Origin: Brevibacterium daeguense
Lineage (GTDB): Bacteria; Actinomycetota; Actinomycetes; Actinomycetales; Brevibacteriaceae
NCBI RefSeq assembly: GCF_021729135.1
Contig: NZ_JAJTWW010000015.1
Location: 62,001 to 126,000, forward strand
DNA length: 64,000 nt
Reading direction: 5' to 3'
Every line of letters begins with the position of its first letter. Within the stretch, counting starts at the first letter, position 1. This document shows positions 8,698 to 17,841 of this stretch, piece after piece. The notes below the pieces were generated by a model that saw nothing but the letters and a program-made list of their open reading frames with translations, had not been told where the DNA came from and searched no databases. The position numbers and the translations under genes were made by a program.

Positions 8698-9699
8698 TCA
8701 GATCGTTCTCGACAGCAGTGGGTTGTCCACGTCTTCCTTTAGTTCAGCGACCGCTTGCTGGAGTGCCGTAGCCGCAGCTTCCCGCTGAACGACGATTCTG
8801 GCGAGTTCGCCACTGTATACGTCCGTGGCTGCACTGTGAACGGTCATCTCGGAGAGCGCAGTGTTCGCTCGCTCGGCTCGCTCGATCTCCTTTAACCGGC
8901 GCTCCTGATCGAGAATGTCGGCGATTGCTCTTCTGTACCTGATCAAGCCGAGAGTCAAGTTCTCGTGCGCTTCTAAGATCTGCTCGAGAAGGTGTCGTGA
9001 ACGCTCGAGGACGAACTCACCCTGGGGCGCAAGTTCACTCGAGTTCTCCGCGATCCCGAGGAGCTGGTTGAGAACCATGATGAGCTGGTCATTCAATTCG
9101 ATCTGGTGATCCAGATGGGGGTGATGCCGAAGGATGGAACGGACGTCCTCGAACTGCTCGATCAACTGAATGTAGTTGCTCAGCATTCGATCGTAGAGGG
9201 ACCACATCGACCAGTCTCGGCCCTTTGTGCCGTATTCCGGAAGGTATACAACATGGTGAATGAGGGGGTCACTTGCTTCCAGCTCGTGCAACTTGCGTCG
9301 CCAATGGCGGTAGTAGGCGATCGAGGCGGCAACGATTGCTGCTGCGAGGAGCAGCATGACGAGGCCTCCGATGATGACGCCCTCGACGAGTGAAATGCTG
9401 AAGGAGATGGCAAGAACACCGAAAGCAATTGCGGGAATAAGAGCCAGAGTCTTCAGTCGGTCGCGATGCTGCTTTAGACGCCGGTAGTATTCCGCCGAAT
9501 GCTTCGGACCGTGATGGAAGTGGGTCGGGCCGGTGCGCTGATCGTACCGAGCGGAGACTTGTTCAATTCGCCCCAAAGCCAATCGGTGCTCCAAGATCCG
9601 GACGCGCACCGAGCGCGGCGAGGTTAGAGTCAGGCCACGATGGCGGCTTAGGTTGCGCATAGGCTGTAATGAACTGTCCCGCCCTGATGCTTCCTGCAT
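8698..9699 (-). CDS. Hypothetical two-TM, coiled-coil membrane protein
   Basis: 333 aa; I do not recognise the family. Residues about 95-150 form two hydrophobic helices (LALIPAIAFGVLAISFSISL and IIGGLVMLLLAAAIVAASIA) flanked by basic residues. The C-terminal 180 residues are helical with heptad-like spacing, such as ILDQERRLKEIERAERANTA, and probably a cytosolic coiled coil. Composition is less GC-rich than the neighbours by eye, with more Ile, Gln, His and Asn codons, hinting at acquisition. The start is uncertain: no clear ribosome binding site precedes 9699, and an in-frame ATG lies 13 codons later. Confidence 0.65.
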   Translation of the reverse strand: MQEASGRDSSLQPMRNLSRHRGLTLTSPRSVRVRILEHRLALGRIEQVSARYDQRTGPTHFHHGPKHSAEYYRRLKQHRDRLKTLALIPAIAFGVLAISFSISLVEGVIIGGLVMLLLAAAIVAASIAYYRHWRRKLHELEASDPLIHHVVYLPEYGTKGRDWSMWSLYDRMLSNYIQLIEQFEDVRSILRHHPHLDHQIELNDQLIMVLNQLLGIAENSSELAPQGEFVLERSRHLLEQILEAHENLTLGLIRYRRAIADILDQERRLKEIERAERANTALSEMTVHSAATDVYSGELARIVVQREAAATALQQAVAELKEDVDNPLLSRTI

Positions 9700-9909
9700 T
9701 ACTCATCCAATCGACCGACCCTGGCAACTCTGCCTCATCGACCAACCTACTCTTGTGCCGCTGAAAGTAGCACTGTCTGAACGCTGAGCGCGAGAAACCT
9801 CCCCGGCCGACTCCGCATCGATCCCGTCAAACCTCGGCTGATCATCGTCTGACCGGAGTCAGTTGGAGTTGCGGGCGACTGGTAGCGCCTATCACGCTAG
9901 TCTCCCGGT

Positions 9910-11313
9910 ATGGAAGCAGCTGGCACCACCCTCGTCTGGCTGCGCGATGACCTGCGCATCGCGGATCACGCAGCACTCACCGCGGCCGTCGACCATGCTG
10001 CCAGGAGCGGGACCGCAGTCGGGAGCGTCGTCGCCGTCTACGTCTTGGATGACGCGTCCGAAGGGATACGTCCCCTGGGCGGCGCAACGCGCTGGTGGTT
10101 GCACCATGCACTGACCGCGCTCGCGGACGACCTGGCCGCCCTCGGCATCCCGCTGCTGCTGCGCCTCGGCGACCCTGCCGTCATCGTTCCTGAGCTCGCC
10201 GAGGTGCTGGAAGTCGACCGGGTGCATTGGACGCGGCGCTACGGCGGGCCCGAGCGCGCCGTCGACGCGCGGATCAAGGAGATGCTCACGAGCGCCGGTT
10301 TCGCCGCGCACAGCTACCCCGGCCACCTGCTGCACGAACCGTGGACCGTGCAGACTCGCTCCGGTGGCCCCTACAAGGTCTTCACCCCGTTCTGGCGCGA
10401 GCTGCGCAGCCGCGATCAGGACCCACCCCTGCCGGTGCCGGAGCCGCTGAGCTCGATCCGTTCGGCGCGGGCGTGGCTGGCCGACTTGGGGATCGCGACC
10501 GGCGACCTCGCCGAATGGGGCCTGCTGCCCACGGCACTGGACTGGGCCGGCGGTCTGCGCGATGCCTGGAATCCGACGGAAACTGCCGCGCACTCGCTGC
10601 TCGCCGACTTCCTCGCGGACCGAGTCGACGACTACCCGCGAGGGCAGGACCTGCCCGCGGAGAACGGCACTTCGCGCCTGTCGCCCTACCTGCGCTTCGG
10701 CCAGATCAGCCCGCGGCAGGTGTGGGATGCCGTTCATCGCACCGCCCTGGGGGAGGGAGCGGAGACCTACCTCTCCGAGATCGGCTGGCGGGAGTTCTGC
10801 TGGCACCTGCTGTTCCACTTCCCGGACATGCCCCACTCCAACCTGCGCCCGCAGTTCGACGCCTATCCGTGGCGGACCGCCGCCGAGGCGCCCGAGGAGT
10901 TCCGCGCCTGGACGCAGGGCCGGACCGGGTTCGGGCTCGTCGACGCGGGGCAGCGGGAGCTGTGGGCGACCGGGCACATGCACAATCGGGTGCGGATGGC
11001 CTCGGCGAGCCTGCTGGTGAAGAACCTCGGCATCCACTGGCGCGAGGGCGAGGCATGGTTCTGGGACACCCTCGTCGACGCCGACGCCGCCTCGAACCCG
11101 GCGAACTGGCAGTGGGTCGCCGGCTGTGGGGCGGATGCCGCGCCTTACTTCCGGATCTTCAACCCGGAGCGCCAGCGCGAGCGATTCGATCCGGGGGATG
11201 TCTACACTCGGCGGTGGGTTCCGGAGTATGGGACCGACGACTACCCAGCGCCGATCGTGGATCTCAAGGCCTCCCGCGCGGACGCGCTGGCGGCGTACGC
11301 GGCGCTGAAGTAG
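9910..11313 (+). CDS. phrB: Deoxyribodipyrimidine photo-lyase (cryptochrome/photolyase family)
   Basis: 467 aa. The N-terminal alpha/beta antenna-binding domain begins TTLVWLRDDLRIADHAAL. The FAD-binding half contains RFGQISPRQVW, EIGWREFCWHLLFHFPDM, GHMHNRVRMASASLLVKNL and NPANWQWVAGCGADAAPYFR, with the Trp and Asn positions that bind FAD and the lesion. This is the full class I CPD photolyase pattern: light-driven repair of cyclobutane pyrimidine dimers using reduced FAD. No regulator is adjacent, and it appears monocistronic. Confidence 0.93.
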   Translation: MEAAGTTLVWLRDDLRIADHAALTAAVDHAARSGTAVGSVVAVYVLDDASEGIRPLGGATRWWLHHALTALADDLAALGIPLLLRLGDPAVIVPELAEVLEVDRVHWTRRYGGPERAVDARIKEMLTSAGFAAHSYPGHLLHEPWTVQTRSGGPYKVFTPFWRELRSRDQDPPLPVPEPLSSIRSARAWLADLGIATGDLAEWGLLPTALDWAGGLRDAWNPTETAAHSLLADFLADRVDDYPRGQDLPAENGTSRLSPYLRFGQISPRQVWDAVHRTALGEGAETYLSEIGWREFCWHLLFHFPDMPHSNLRPQFDAYPWRTAAEAPEEFRAWTQGRTGFGLVDAGQRELWATGHMHNRVRMASASLLVKNLGIHWREGEAWFWDTLVDADAASNPANWQWVAGCGADAAPYFRIFNPERQRERFDPGDVYTRRWVPEYGTDDYPAPIVDLKASRADALAAYAALK

Positions 11314-11365
11314 GGGTCCAAGAGACTCTGCTGAAGAGGGGGACGACGAGACCGCAAAGGTCGGA

Positions 11366-12277
11366 TCAGGGCGTTACCCGAGGGGCCTTCCCGTCCAGCG
11401 TGGCCAATCGCGCCTCAAGCGATTCCCGGAGGGTGTCCATCTCCGCGCGGGCGCTGCGGGCGTGGCGCACCATCATCCAATCCCCCGACTCCGGCCGCAA
11501 CAGCGCCGCGAGGATGTCTGCGCTCACCCGCACCGGCAGCAACGACAGCAGCTCGAACTTCGCGGGGGTCGCCCGGATGCCCCCGCGGCGCATCCGGCGC
11601 ACCCTGTCACGGAACGTCCGGGCAGCATCTTCCATGAGCCCGCGGTTGTCGGCCACCTGGCGGTGGTCGGCATCACCGGCAGCGTTGATTGCATCGGCGA
11701 GCGCCGAGACGAACGCGGCGTGCGTGAGCTGCCACGCGGACATCCGGTTGCTCATCGCCGTGGGGAATCCGGCCGCCCGGAGCTGCGCCGCGAGGATCCG
11801 GACTCGGCCTGTCCGGGCGCCGTGCGGCTCGCCCAGTGTGGTGCGCTGCATCCCCGCCGGTGTCGCCCGCGCGTTGAGTACACCGCCCTCGCCGAGCCAC
11901 CCGGCAGCGCCAGGGAACGCCGGGAGTAGCCGCCCCTTTCCAAGGAGTTCGATCCAGCCCGCATAGTCGCCTGCACAGTTGATCATCGTGACGATCGAGG
12001 GGCTGCGCGCCCCCGCGGCCAGGCGCAACGCGGCCCCGGCCTGCTCCAGGCGGACGGCCACCAGCACGTAGTCGAAGTCCTCATCACGCGGGACATCGGT
12101 GAGCACCCGCACCGGAACCGTGTCAATCTCCCCGGCTTCGCGGATACGCAACCCGCCTGCGAGTTCCGCGACCCGCCTGCCGCGCGCAACCAGACTCACC
12201 TCGCACCCGGCCGCAGCGGCCAGCTTCGCAGCGTAGAGGCTCCCGATGACTCCGGCACCGACCACCAGCACTCTCAT
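11366..12277 (-). CDS. Ketopantoate reductase-like (PanE/ApbA family) dehydrogenase
   Basis: 303 aa from the ATG at 12277 (MRVLVVGAGVIGSLYAAKLA), preferred over the frame's ATG six codons earlier because the Rossmann strand should start at residue 2. GAGVIG is the NADP-binding loop. VSLVARGRRV, DYVLVAVRLEQ and VTMINCAG follow the family order, and the C-terminal helical domain includes MSAWQLTHAAF. PanE reduces 2-dehydropantoate in pantothenate synthesis, but many homologues act on other substrates. The usual catalytic Lys (a K in the KxxxN region) is not obvious here, so only a family assignment is made. No pantothenate genes are nearby. Confidence 0.72.
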   Translation of the reverse strand: MRVLVVGAGVIGSLYAAKLAAAAGCEVSLVARGRRVAELAGGLRIREAGEIDTVPVRVLTDVPRDEDFDYVLVAVRLEQAGAALRLAAGARSPSIVTMINCAGDYAGWIELLGKGRLLPAFPGAAGWLGEGGVLNARATPAGMQRTTLGEPHGARTGRVRILAAQLRAAGFPTAMSNRMSAWQLTHAAFVSALADAINAAGDADHRQVADNRGLMEDAARTFRDRVRRMRRGGIRATPAKFELLSLLPVRVSADILAALLRPESGDWMMVRHARSARAEMDTLRESLEARLATLDGKAPRVTP

Positions 12278-12471
12278 GCTCAAAGCATGGCACATCGGCC
12301 CTCACGCCGGCCCGCCCGTGGCACAGGGGTTACGCGGCTCTTCACAGACAAGAGTGGATGAGTGGGCGGAAGCCGCGGAGGTGTTCGAGAGTGTCTAGCT
12401 GGACACGTTGCCGGCATTGGTCGAGCTTCTCCCCGGCCAGCGCCAGAAGGGATGGGCAGCCCATCTCACGG

Positions 12472-13821
12472 TCAGTCAGCTGCGCCCGCGGCCAGCGCCT
12501 GCCGGCGGCGGACCGCCTTTCCGGAGAGCGCACCGCCGATCGCGGTCATGCCGACGATGATGGCGAACATCAGGCCGATCACCCACACGGTGTCGCCCAG
12601 GCGGGTCTGCAGCAGCAACGCCAGCGAGGGCACGAAGCCGCCGATCAGACCGGCGATGTTGTAGGACACCGCAACACCGGAGTAGCGGTGGCTGTGGTCG
12701 AACAGCTGCGAGAGCAGGGTGCCCAGCGGCCCGTACGGCAGGCCGAGCACGCCGATCCCGAGCACGATCGCCAGCGCTGCGAGCACCGCGCTGCCGGAGC
12801 CGAGCAGGAAGACGATCGGAATCGTCATCAGCAGGGCCACGATTCCGCCGCCGGTGACCACCTGGGCCGGGGTGAAGCGGTCGGCCAGTCGGCCGCTGAT
12901 GATGATCGCGATGCCCTCGGCGACAGCGCCGACGAGGGTGGCGGTGAGCACCAGCCACGGGGCCATCTCCAGCACGGCGGTGCCGTAGTTCACGGCATAA
13001 GTGGTCATGAGGAAGAACCCGCCGGAGGCGAACAGGCTGGTGATGATGACCAGCACGATCTGCGGCAGCGAGGTGCGCAGCAGCTCCGCGATCGGCACCT
13101 TGGCGCGCTTGTCCTCGCCGGCCTTCTGCTCGCTCTGGAGCTGCTGGAACACCGGCGACTCCTCGACCTTCAGGCGCAGGTACATCGCGATGGCGAGCAT
13201 TACGAAGGACAGCAGGAAGGGGACTCGCCAGCCCCACGACATCAGCGCCTCCTCGGGGAGCAGGGTGACGAGCGCGACGATGCCCGAAGACATCACGGTG
13301 CCGATCGGGGAGCCCAGCTGCGGCATCGCGCCGTAGATCGCCCGCTTCTCCGGCGGGGCATGCTCGACGACCATGAGGATCGCCCCGCCCCACTCGCCGC
13401 CCAGCGACAGGCCCTGGATGAACCGCAGGGTGGCCAGCAGGATCGGCGCGGCCACGCCGATCTGGTCATAGGTGGGCAGCAGGCCGATCAGCCCGGTGGC
13501 CATGCCGATGATCGTCAGCGTCGCGATCAGCGTGGCCTTGCGGCCGAACCTGTCGCCGAGGTGTCCGAAGATCAGTCCGCCCAAGGGCCGGGCGACGAAG
13601 CCGATGGCGAAGGTCAGCAGCGCGAGCACGGTGCCGGCCGCTCCCGGCAGCGATGGGAAGAACAGCTCGTTGAAGATCAGCGCCGCGAACAGACCGTAGA
13701 GGAAGTAGTCGTACCACTCCATCGAGGTGCCCAGCAGGGAGGACACCGCTACGCGCCGGAGCTCCTTCGGGTCGGTCGTCGGGGCGGGGGAGGCCGCGCT
13801 GCGTGATGGCTGGGACGCCAT
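12472..13821 (-). CDS. MFS transporter, metabolite:H+ symporter (MHS) family
   Basis: 449 aa with twelve predicted TM helices. Family signatures are SSLLGTSMEWYDYFLYG at TM1, GHLGDRFGRKATLI in the TM2-3 loop, RFIQGLSLGGEWGGAILMVV at TM4 and WGWRVPFLLSFV at TM6. The MHS group imports organic acids, betaines or aromatic carboxylates with protons; the substrate cannot be told from sequence. It diverges from the AGCS symporter gene at 14088 across a 266-bp gap. It is a paralogue of the MHS transporter at 20132. Confidence 0.9.
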   Translation of the reverse strand: MASQPSRSAASPAPTTDPKELRRVAVSSLLGTSMEWYDYFLYGLFAALIFNELFFPSLPGAAGTVLALLTFAIGFVARPLGGLIFGHLGDRFGRKATLIATLTIIGMATGLIGLLPTYDQIGVAAPILLATLRFIQGLSLGGEWGGAILMVVEHAPPEKRAIYGAMPQLGSPIGTVMSSGIVALVTLLPEEALMSWGWRVPFLLSFVMLAIAMYLRLKVEESPVFQQLQSEQKAGEDKRAKVPIAELLRTSLPQIVLVIITSLFASGGFFLMTTYAVNYGTAVLEMAPWLVLTATLVGAVAEGIAIIISGRLADRFTPAQVVTGGGIVALLMTIPIVFLLGSGSAVLAALAIVLGIGVLGLPYGPLGTLLSQLFDHSHRYSGVAVSYNIAGLIGGFVPSLALLLQTRLGDTVWVIGLMFAIIVGMTAIGGALSGKAVRRRQALAAGAAD

Positions 13822-13917
13822 TGATAGTCACCATTTCCGGATCATCGTCGTTCAGGGCACAGTGATCGACCATAACAGGGTGGCTGTTCTCCGCAATTTG
13901 AAAAGGGGTGCTCGTTT

Positions 13918-13937
13918 CCCGCAACGCGAGTTGCGGG
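13918..13937. repeat. Perfect GNRA-loop hairpin in divergent promoter region
   Basis: CCCGCAAC at 13918-13925 and GTTGCGGG at 13930-13937 enclose GCGA, a GNRA tetraloop. It lies 150 bp before the AGCS start and may be a leader hairpin. A TAATAT hexamer at 13999-14004 is a candidate -10 box for the AGCS gene; no good -35 is visible. Confidence 0.45.
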
Positions 13938-14087
13938 ATCCGCGTGCTTGAGGCGCGGGTGGGGCTGCCCCGGATTTCTTCCTCCATGCACGAACCCCTA
14001 ATATGTGAGTCGCTTGTGAATGGGGTCACCACCGGTGCGCCAAGTCACGGTGCAGTGGTAACGGACAACCCGAAAGGCTTACAACGT

Positions 14088-15599
14088 ATGGACCAGGTCC
14101 AGGCTGTCCTCGACAGCATGAGCAGTTTCGTCTGGGGACCCTTCTTTCTGATCCCGCTCCTGCTGGGCACCGGGCTCTATCTGACGATCCGCCTCGGCGG
14201 CCTGCAGTTCATCAAGCTGGGGGCCGCGCTGCGGCTGGGAATCCTCAAGCGCAAGGATGCCGGCTCGGAGGGCGACATCTCCCAGTTCCAGGCACTGACG
14301 ACCGCGCTCGCCGCGACGGTGGGCACCGGCAACATCGTCGGCGTGGCCACCGCGATCGGCATCGGCGGGCCGGGCGCCCTGTTCTGGATGTGGGTGACCG
14401 GCCTGGTCGGCATGGCCTCGAAGTACACCGAGGCGTTCCTCGCGGTGCGCTTTCGCGGCACCGATGCCGCCGGGGAGAAGTCGGGCGGACCCCAGTACTA
14501 CCTCGAGCGCGGCATCAGGGGACCGATCGGCAAGATCCTGGCGCTCTCCTTCGCGGTCTTCGCCGCCATCGCCTGCTTCGGCATCGGCAACATGACGCAG
14601 GGCAACTCGATCTCCGCCAACGTGGAGAGCAGCTGGTCGATCCCGACCTGGGTCACCGGCATCATCCTGACCGCGTTCACGCTGATCGTGCTCGTGGGCG
14701 GCATCAAGTCGATCGGGCGTGTGACGGCCGGCTTCGTGCCGATCATGATCGTGTTCTACGTGCTCGGCGGCCTGTACATCCTGCTCGTCAACATCGTCGA
14801 CGTGCCAGCGGCCTTCGCCCTGATCTTCACGGACGCCTTCACCGGCACCTCGGCGGTGGGCGGATTCGCCGGCTCCGCGCTCATCATCGTGATCCAGTTC
14901 GGCGTGGCCCGCGGCATGTTCTCCAACGAGTCCGGCATGGGATCGGCCGCGATCGCAGCCGCTGCGGCGCAGACCTCGCACCCCGTCCGGCAGGGCCTGG
15001 TGTCCATGACGCAGACCTTCATCGACACCATCATCGTCGTGTCCTTCACCGGCCTGGTCATCATCACCACCGGCACCTGGGACGACATCGACCCGGAGAC
15101 CGGCGAGCAGATCGACGCCGCGCTCATGACCGGCGAGGCGTTCACCCATGGTCTGCCCGGCGAGTGGGGCCACTGGATCGTGACGATCGGGCTGGTGATG
15201 TTCGCGTACTCGACGATCCCCGGCTGGGCCTACTACGGTGAGCGCAACATCGAGCGGCTGTTCGGGCGCCGCGGAGTGATGCCGTTCCGGATCGTGTTCT
15301 CGCTGGTCGTGTACATCGGCTGCACCGTGGAGCTGGCGCTGGTGTGGGCGTTCTCCGATGTGATGAACGGCCTGATGGCGCTGCCGAACCTCATCGGCCT
15401 GCTCGTGCTGTCCGGTCTGGTTGCCCGCGAGACGCGCCACTACCTCAAGAACGACCCCAAGCTGGAGGCGGGCAAGGAGCAGATTGAGGCGTTCATGGCC
15501 GATCAGCCCGGTTGGTCGCAGTGGAAGGCCGGCGACGTCATCGGCTCCTCGCACAACTACCCGGGCGATGAGGCGCGCACGGTGCGCCGGGAGGTGTAG
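14088..15599 (+). CDS. Sodium:alanine/glycine symporter (AGCS family)
   Basis: 503 aa from the ATG at 14088, which follows AAAGG by ten bases; the longer open frame upstream lacks AGCS sequence. The AGCS pattern is clear: LGTGLYLTIRLGGLQFIKL, FQALTTALAATVGTGNIVGV, TAIGIGGPGALFWMWVTG, KYTEAFLAVRFR, GGPQYYLERG and RGMFSNESGMGSAAIAAAAA. About eleven TM helices. It imports alanine, glycine or serine with sodium. No amino-acid catabolic gene is adjacent. It ends in a convergent intergenic region carrying repeat family A. Confidence 0.92.
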   Translation: MDQVQAVLDSMSSFVWGPFFLIPLLLGTGLYLTIRLGGLQFIKLGAALRLGILKRKDAGSEGDISQFQALTTALAATVGTGNIVGVATAIGIGGPGALFWMWVTGLVGMASKYTEAFLAVRFRGTDAAGEKSGGPQYYLERGIRGPIGKILALSFAVFAAIACFGIGNMTQGNSISANVESSWSIPTWVTGIILTAFTLIVLVGGIKSIGRVTAGFVPIMIVFYVLGGLYILLVNIVDVPAAFALIFTDAFTGTSAVGGFAGSALIIVIQFGVARGMFSNESGMGSAAIAAAAAQTSHPVRQGLVSMTQTFIDTIIVVSFTGLVIITTGTWDDIDPETGEQIDAALMTGEAFTHGLPGEWGHWIVTIGLVMFAYSTIPGWAYYGERNIERLFGRRGVMPFRIVFSLVVYIGCTVELALVWAFSDVMNGLMALPNLIGLLVLSGLVARETRHYLKNDPKLEAGKEQIEAFMADQPGWSQWKAGDVIGSSHNYPGDEARTVRREV

Positions 15600-15618
15600 G
15601 TTCTGCCTGCTCTGAGCC

Positions 15619-15785
15619 CACGATCCAGTGGTCAGAGAAGTCCGATATCCACGATCTGGTGGTCAGAGACGTTCGAAATCCAGGATCTGGTGGTCAGAAA
15701 AGTCCGCTATTCATGCCAGATAGCGGACTTTTCTGACCTTCAGATCTTCTTCTGATCTTCGGATTCGCACTGTTGTGACCACGAG
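15619..15785. repeat. Family A intergenic repeat, locus 1: three 31-bp tandem units plus inverted units
   Basis: Units begin at 15619, 15650 and 15681 with an exact 31-bp period and share GATCTGGTGGTCAGA and GTTCG/GTCCG. The third unit forms a 19-bp perfect hairpin: 15692-15710 pairs with 15720-15738 around a 9-nt loop. A further inverted unit, read from 15785 backwards, contains GATCCTCGTGGTCAC and GTGCGAATCC. The locus lies between the 3' ends of the AGCS and MscS genes and may terminate both. A related locus is at 41540. Confidence 0.8.
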
Positions 15786-15819
15786 GATCTCCTAGCTCCT
15801 GGCTCCTGCCGTCCTGAGG

Positions 15820-17727
15820 TCACTCGTCGGCGTTGTGCTCGTCGGAGTGGCGGCCCCTCCTGCGGTCGTCCTCGACCTCGTCGAGTGCATCAGTGCCTTC
15901 TTCCGTCCTGCTCTTGCGCTCCTGATAAGCCGCCTCGCCGGGCCCGGCGAATTCCCGATTGCGCTCGATGGCTGCGAAGGTGCCTGTGAACATCGAGGCG
16001 TCCTGACCGGCCTTGGCGAGAGGAGTCTGGCCGGTGCTCGACTGCTCCCCGGCTCCGGCCCCGGCCCCGGCTTCAGCCCCGGCCACGGCGCCGGCCTCTG
16101 CTCCGGCCCCGGCTTCGTCCCCTTCCCCGGCGGCCTGGCGCTCCGACCGCGGCCGGTACACCTCTCCGGGGTGGATCACCGGCAGCCCGGTCCGAACCGG
16201 AGCGGGCTCGTTGTACTCACCGCTGCGCGGGCGGCGCCACTGCTGCTCCTCCGACTCCGCCGCGGACACTGAGCGATGCGGTGCGGCGCCGTTGGGCTCG
16301 GTCTCGTAGACGTACGCGTTGTCTGCTGAACGCGCGGGAGCCGACGCGCGGCGGCCGGCCTCGTACCGGGCCGCTTCGTCCCGGCGCGAATCCTCCCGGT
16401 GCGTTCCGTCGCGGCCCGCTCCGCCGCCGCCCGCTCCGGCCGCCGTCGATCCTGCCCCGGACGTGTCCTGGCGTCCTGATCTGTCGAGCGCCAGCACCGT
16501 CCCCGGAACCGCCTCGGTGACGCGCTGGGTGACGAGCGCCTCCGGGTGCTCGCTGCGCAGATAGTTGACGAAGTCCTCGCGCACCAGGCAGCGCAGATCC
16601 CAGAGCTCGCCCGAGTTGCGCGCCGACACCACCGCGCGGATCTTGACCAGGCCGCCGATCGCCTCGGTCATCTGCATCGAGCACTCCCTGCCGTCCCACA
16701 GCTCGGTGGAGGCCAGCAGCTCCCTGAGCCGGCTGCGCATCGCGTCGAGGGGCACGCGCCAGTCGACCTCCATCTCCACCGTGCCGATGATCTCCGATCC
16801 GGTGCGGGTCCAATTCTCGAAAGGGGTGGTGGTGAAGTAGCTGGAGGGGTAGATGACGCGGCGGCCGTCCCAGATCTTGACGACCACGTACGCCAGCGTG
16901 ATGTCCTCGATGGTTCCGAAGGTGCCCTCGACATCCACGACGTCGCCCACCCGGATCGCGTCGGTGAAGGCCAGCTGGACACCGGCGAACGCGTTCGTCA
17001 GCGTCGACTGCACAGCAAGACCGGCGATCACCGACAGGATGCCCGCCGAGGCGAGCAGGCCGGCGCCGACCGCGCGCACCGCGGGGATCGTCAGCAGGAT
17101 GACCGCGATCGCCACCACGATGATGACCGCCTGGAGGACGCGCCGGATCAGCACGGTCTGGGTCTTGATCTTCCGGCCCCTGCGGTCCTCCATGTCCGCG
17201 GCCTGATACTTGTCCAGCAGATTGCCTTCGACCAGCCGCACGATCCGCAGTGCCAGCCACGCGAATGCCGACACGATTCCCGCCAGCAGCAGGAAGTTGA
17301 CCATGGTGAACCACCCGTAGTCCGCGGCGGTCAGCCCCAGGGCGATTCTGATGGCGATCAGCACCAGGGCCATCATCACCGGTAACCGGCAGCGGGCGAT
17401 CTGCTTGCGCAGCGTCGGCTGCCGGCGCAGGACGACGCTGATAAGCAGGGCCGCCACGATCGTCAGCGCGACGGCTGCGACCACCGCGATCGCCACGGAC
17501 AGGAGGATTCCCCAGAACGCGCCGATCGCCTCGACGGTGCCTTCGGCGCCCTCCTGAACGGAGTCGGGGACGTTCTCCGAGATGTCCTCGGGCACTCCGG
17601 TCTCATCAGTGGCGGCCGGCTCGGCTTGAGCCAGAAAGGCGAAGGGGTTGCTGGACGACGGCGCGGTGGAGGGGCCTGCGCTCAGCAGAGCGGGCGCGGT
17701 GAGGGCGAGTGCGGTCAGGCTGGGCAT
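15820..17727 (-). CDS. MscS-family mechanosensitive channel with long disordered tail
   Basis: 635 aa. A signal-like N-terminus (LTALALTAPALLSA) precedes TM helices at about 65-95, 108-130, 137-160 and 195-215. The pore-lining MscS helix is GAGLLASAGILSVIAGLA, followed by QSTLTNAFAGVQLAFTDAIR, GDVVDVEGTFGTIEDITL and the beta-domain IYPSSYFTTTPFENWTR. These are core MscS features for osmotic-downshift release. Residues about 400-635 are low complexity, rich in Ala, Gly, Glu and Arg with (GA)n-type repeats, and are not part of the usual channel. No good ribosome binding site precedes 17727, so the start could be slightly internal. Confidence 0.9.
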   Translation of the reverse strand: MPSLTALALTAPALLSAGPSTAPSSSNPFAFLAQAEPAATDETGVPEDISENVPDSVQEGAEGTVEAIGAFWGILLSVAIAVVAAVALTIVAALLISVVLRRQPTLRKQIARCRLPVMMALVLIAIRIALGLTAADYGWFTMVNFLLLAGIVSAFAWLALRIVRLVEGNLLDKYQAADMEDRRGRKIKTQTVLIRRVLQAVIIVVAIAVILLTIPAVRAVGAGLLASAGILSVIAGLAVQSTLTNAFAGVQLAFTDAIRVGDVVDVEGTFGTIEDITLAYVVVKIWDGRRVIYPSSYFTTTPFENWTRTGSEIIGTVEMEVDWRVPLDAMRSRLRELLASTELWDGRECSMQMTEAIGGLVKIRAVVSARNSGELWDLRCLVREDFVNYLRSEHPEALVTQRVTEAVPGTVLALDRSGRQDTSGAGSTAAGAGGGGAGRDGTHREDSRRDEAARYEAGRRASAPARSADNAYVYETEPNGAAPHRSVSAAESEEQQWRRPRSGEYNEPAPVRTGLPVIHPGEVYRPRSERQAAGEGDEAGAGAEAGAVAGAEAGAGAGAGEQSSTGQTPLAKAGQDASMFTGTFAAIERNREFAGPGEAAYQERKSRTEEGTDALDEVEDDRRRGRHSDEHNADE

Positions 17728-17841
17728 GGGGCCACTGTGGCACGTGCGACTCCGGCCAACCTGGAAAACCAGTTAAGGGACGGTGAGACCGGCGGGTGAT
17801 TTCGGTCTCCGGCGCATAGTTGTGGTTCGCGGGGCCGAGGC

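Noticed and set aside
13860..14087. Glycine riboswitch upstream of the AGCS symporter
   Set aside because: Such riboswitches are known before AGCS genes, but the conserved glycine-aptamer core is not visible; only a simple GNRA hairpin is.
15619..15711. Evenly spaced 31-bp repeats resembling a short CRISPR array
   Set aside because: The whole 31-bp unit repeats, so no unique spacers exist; units continue in inverted orientation and no cas gene is near.
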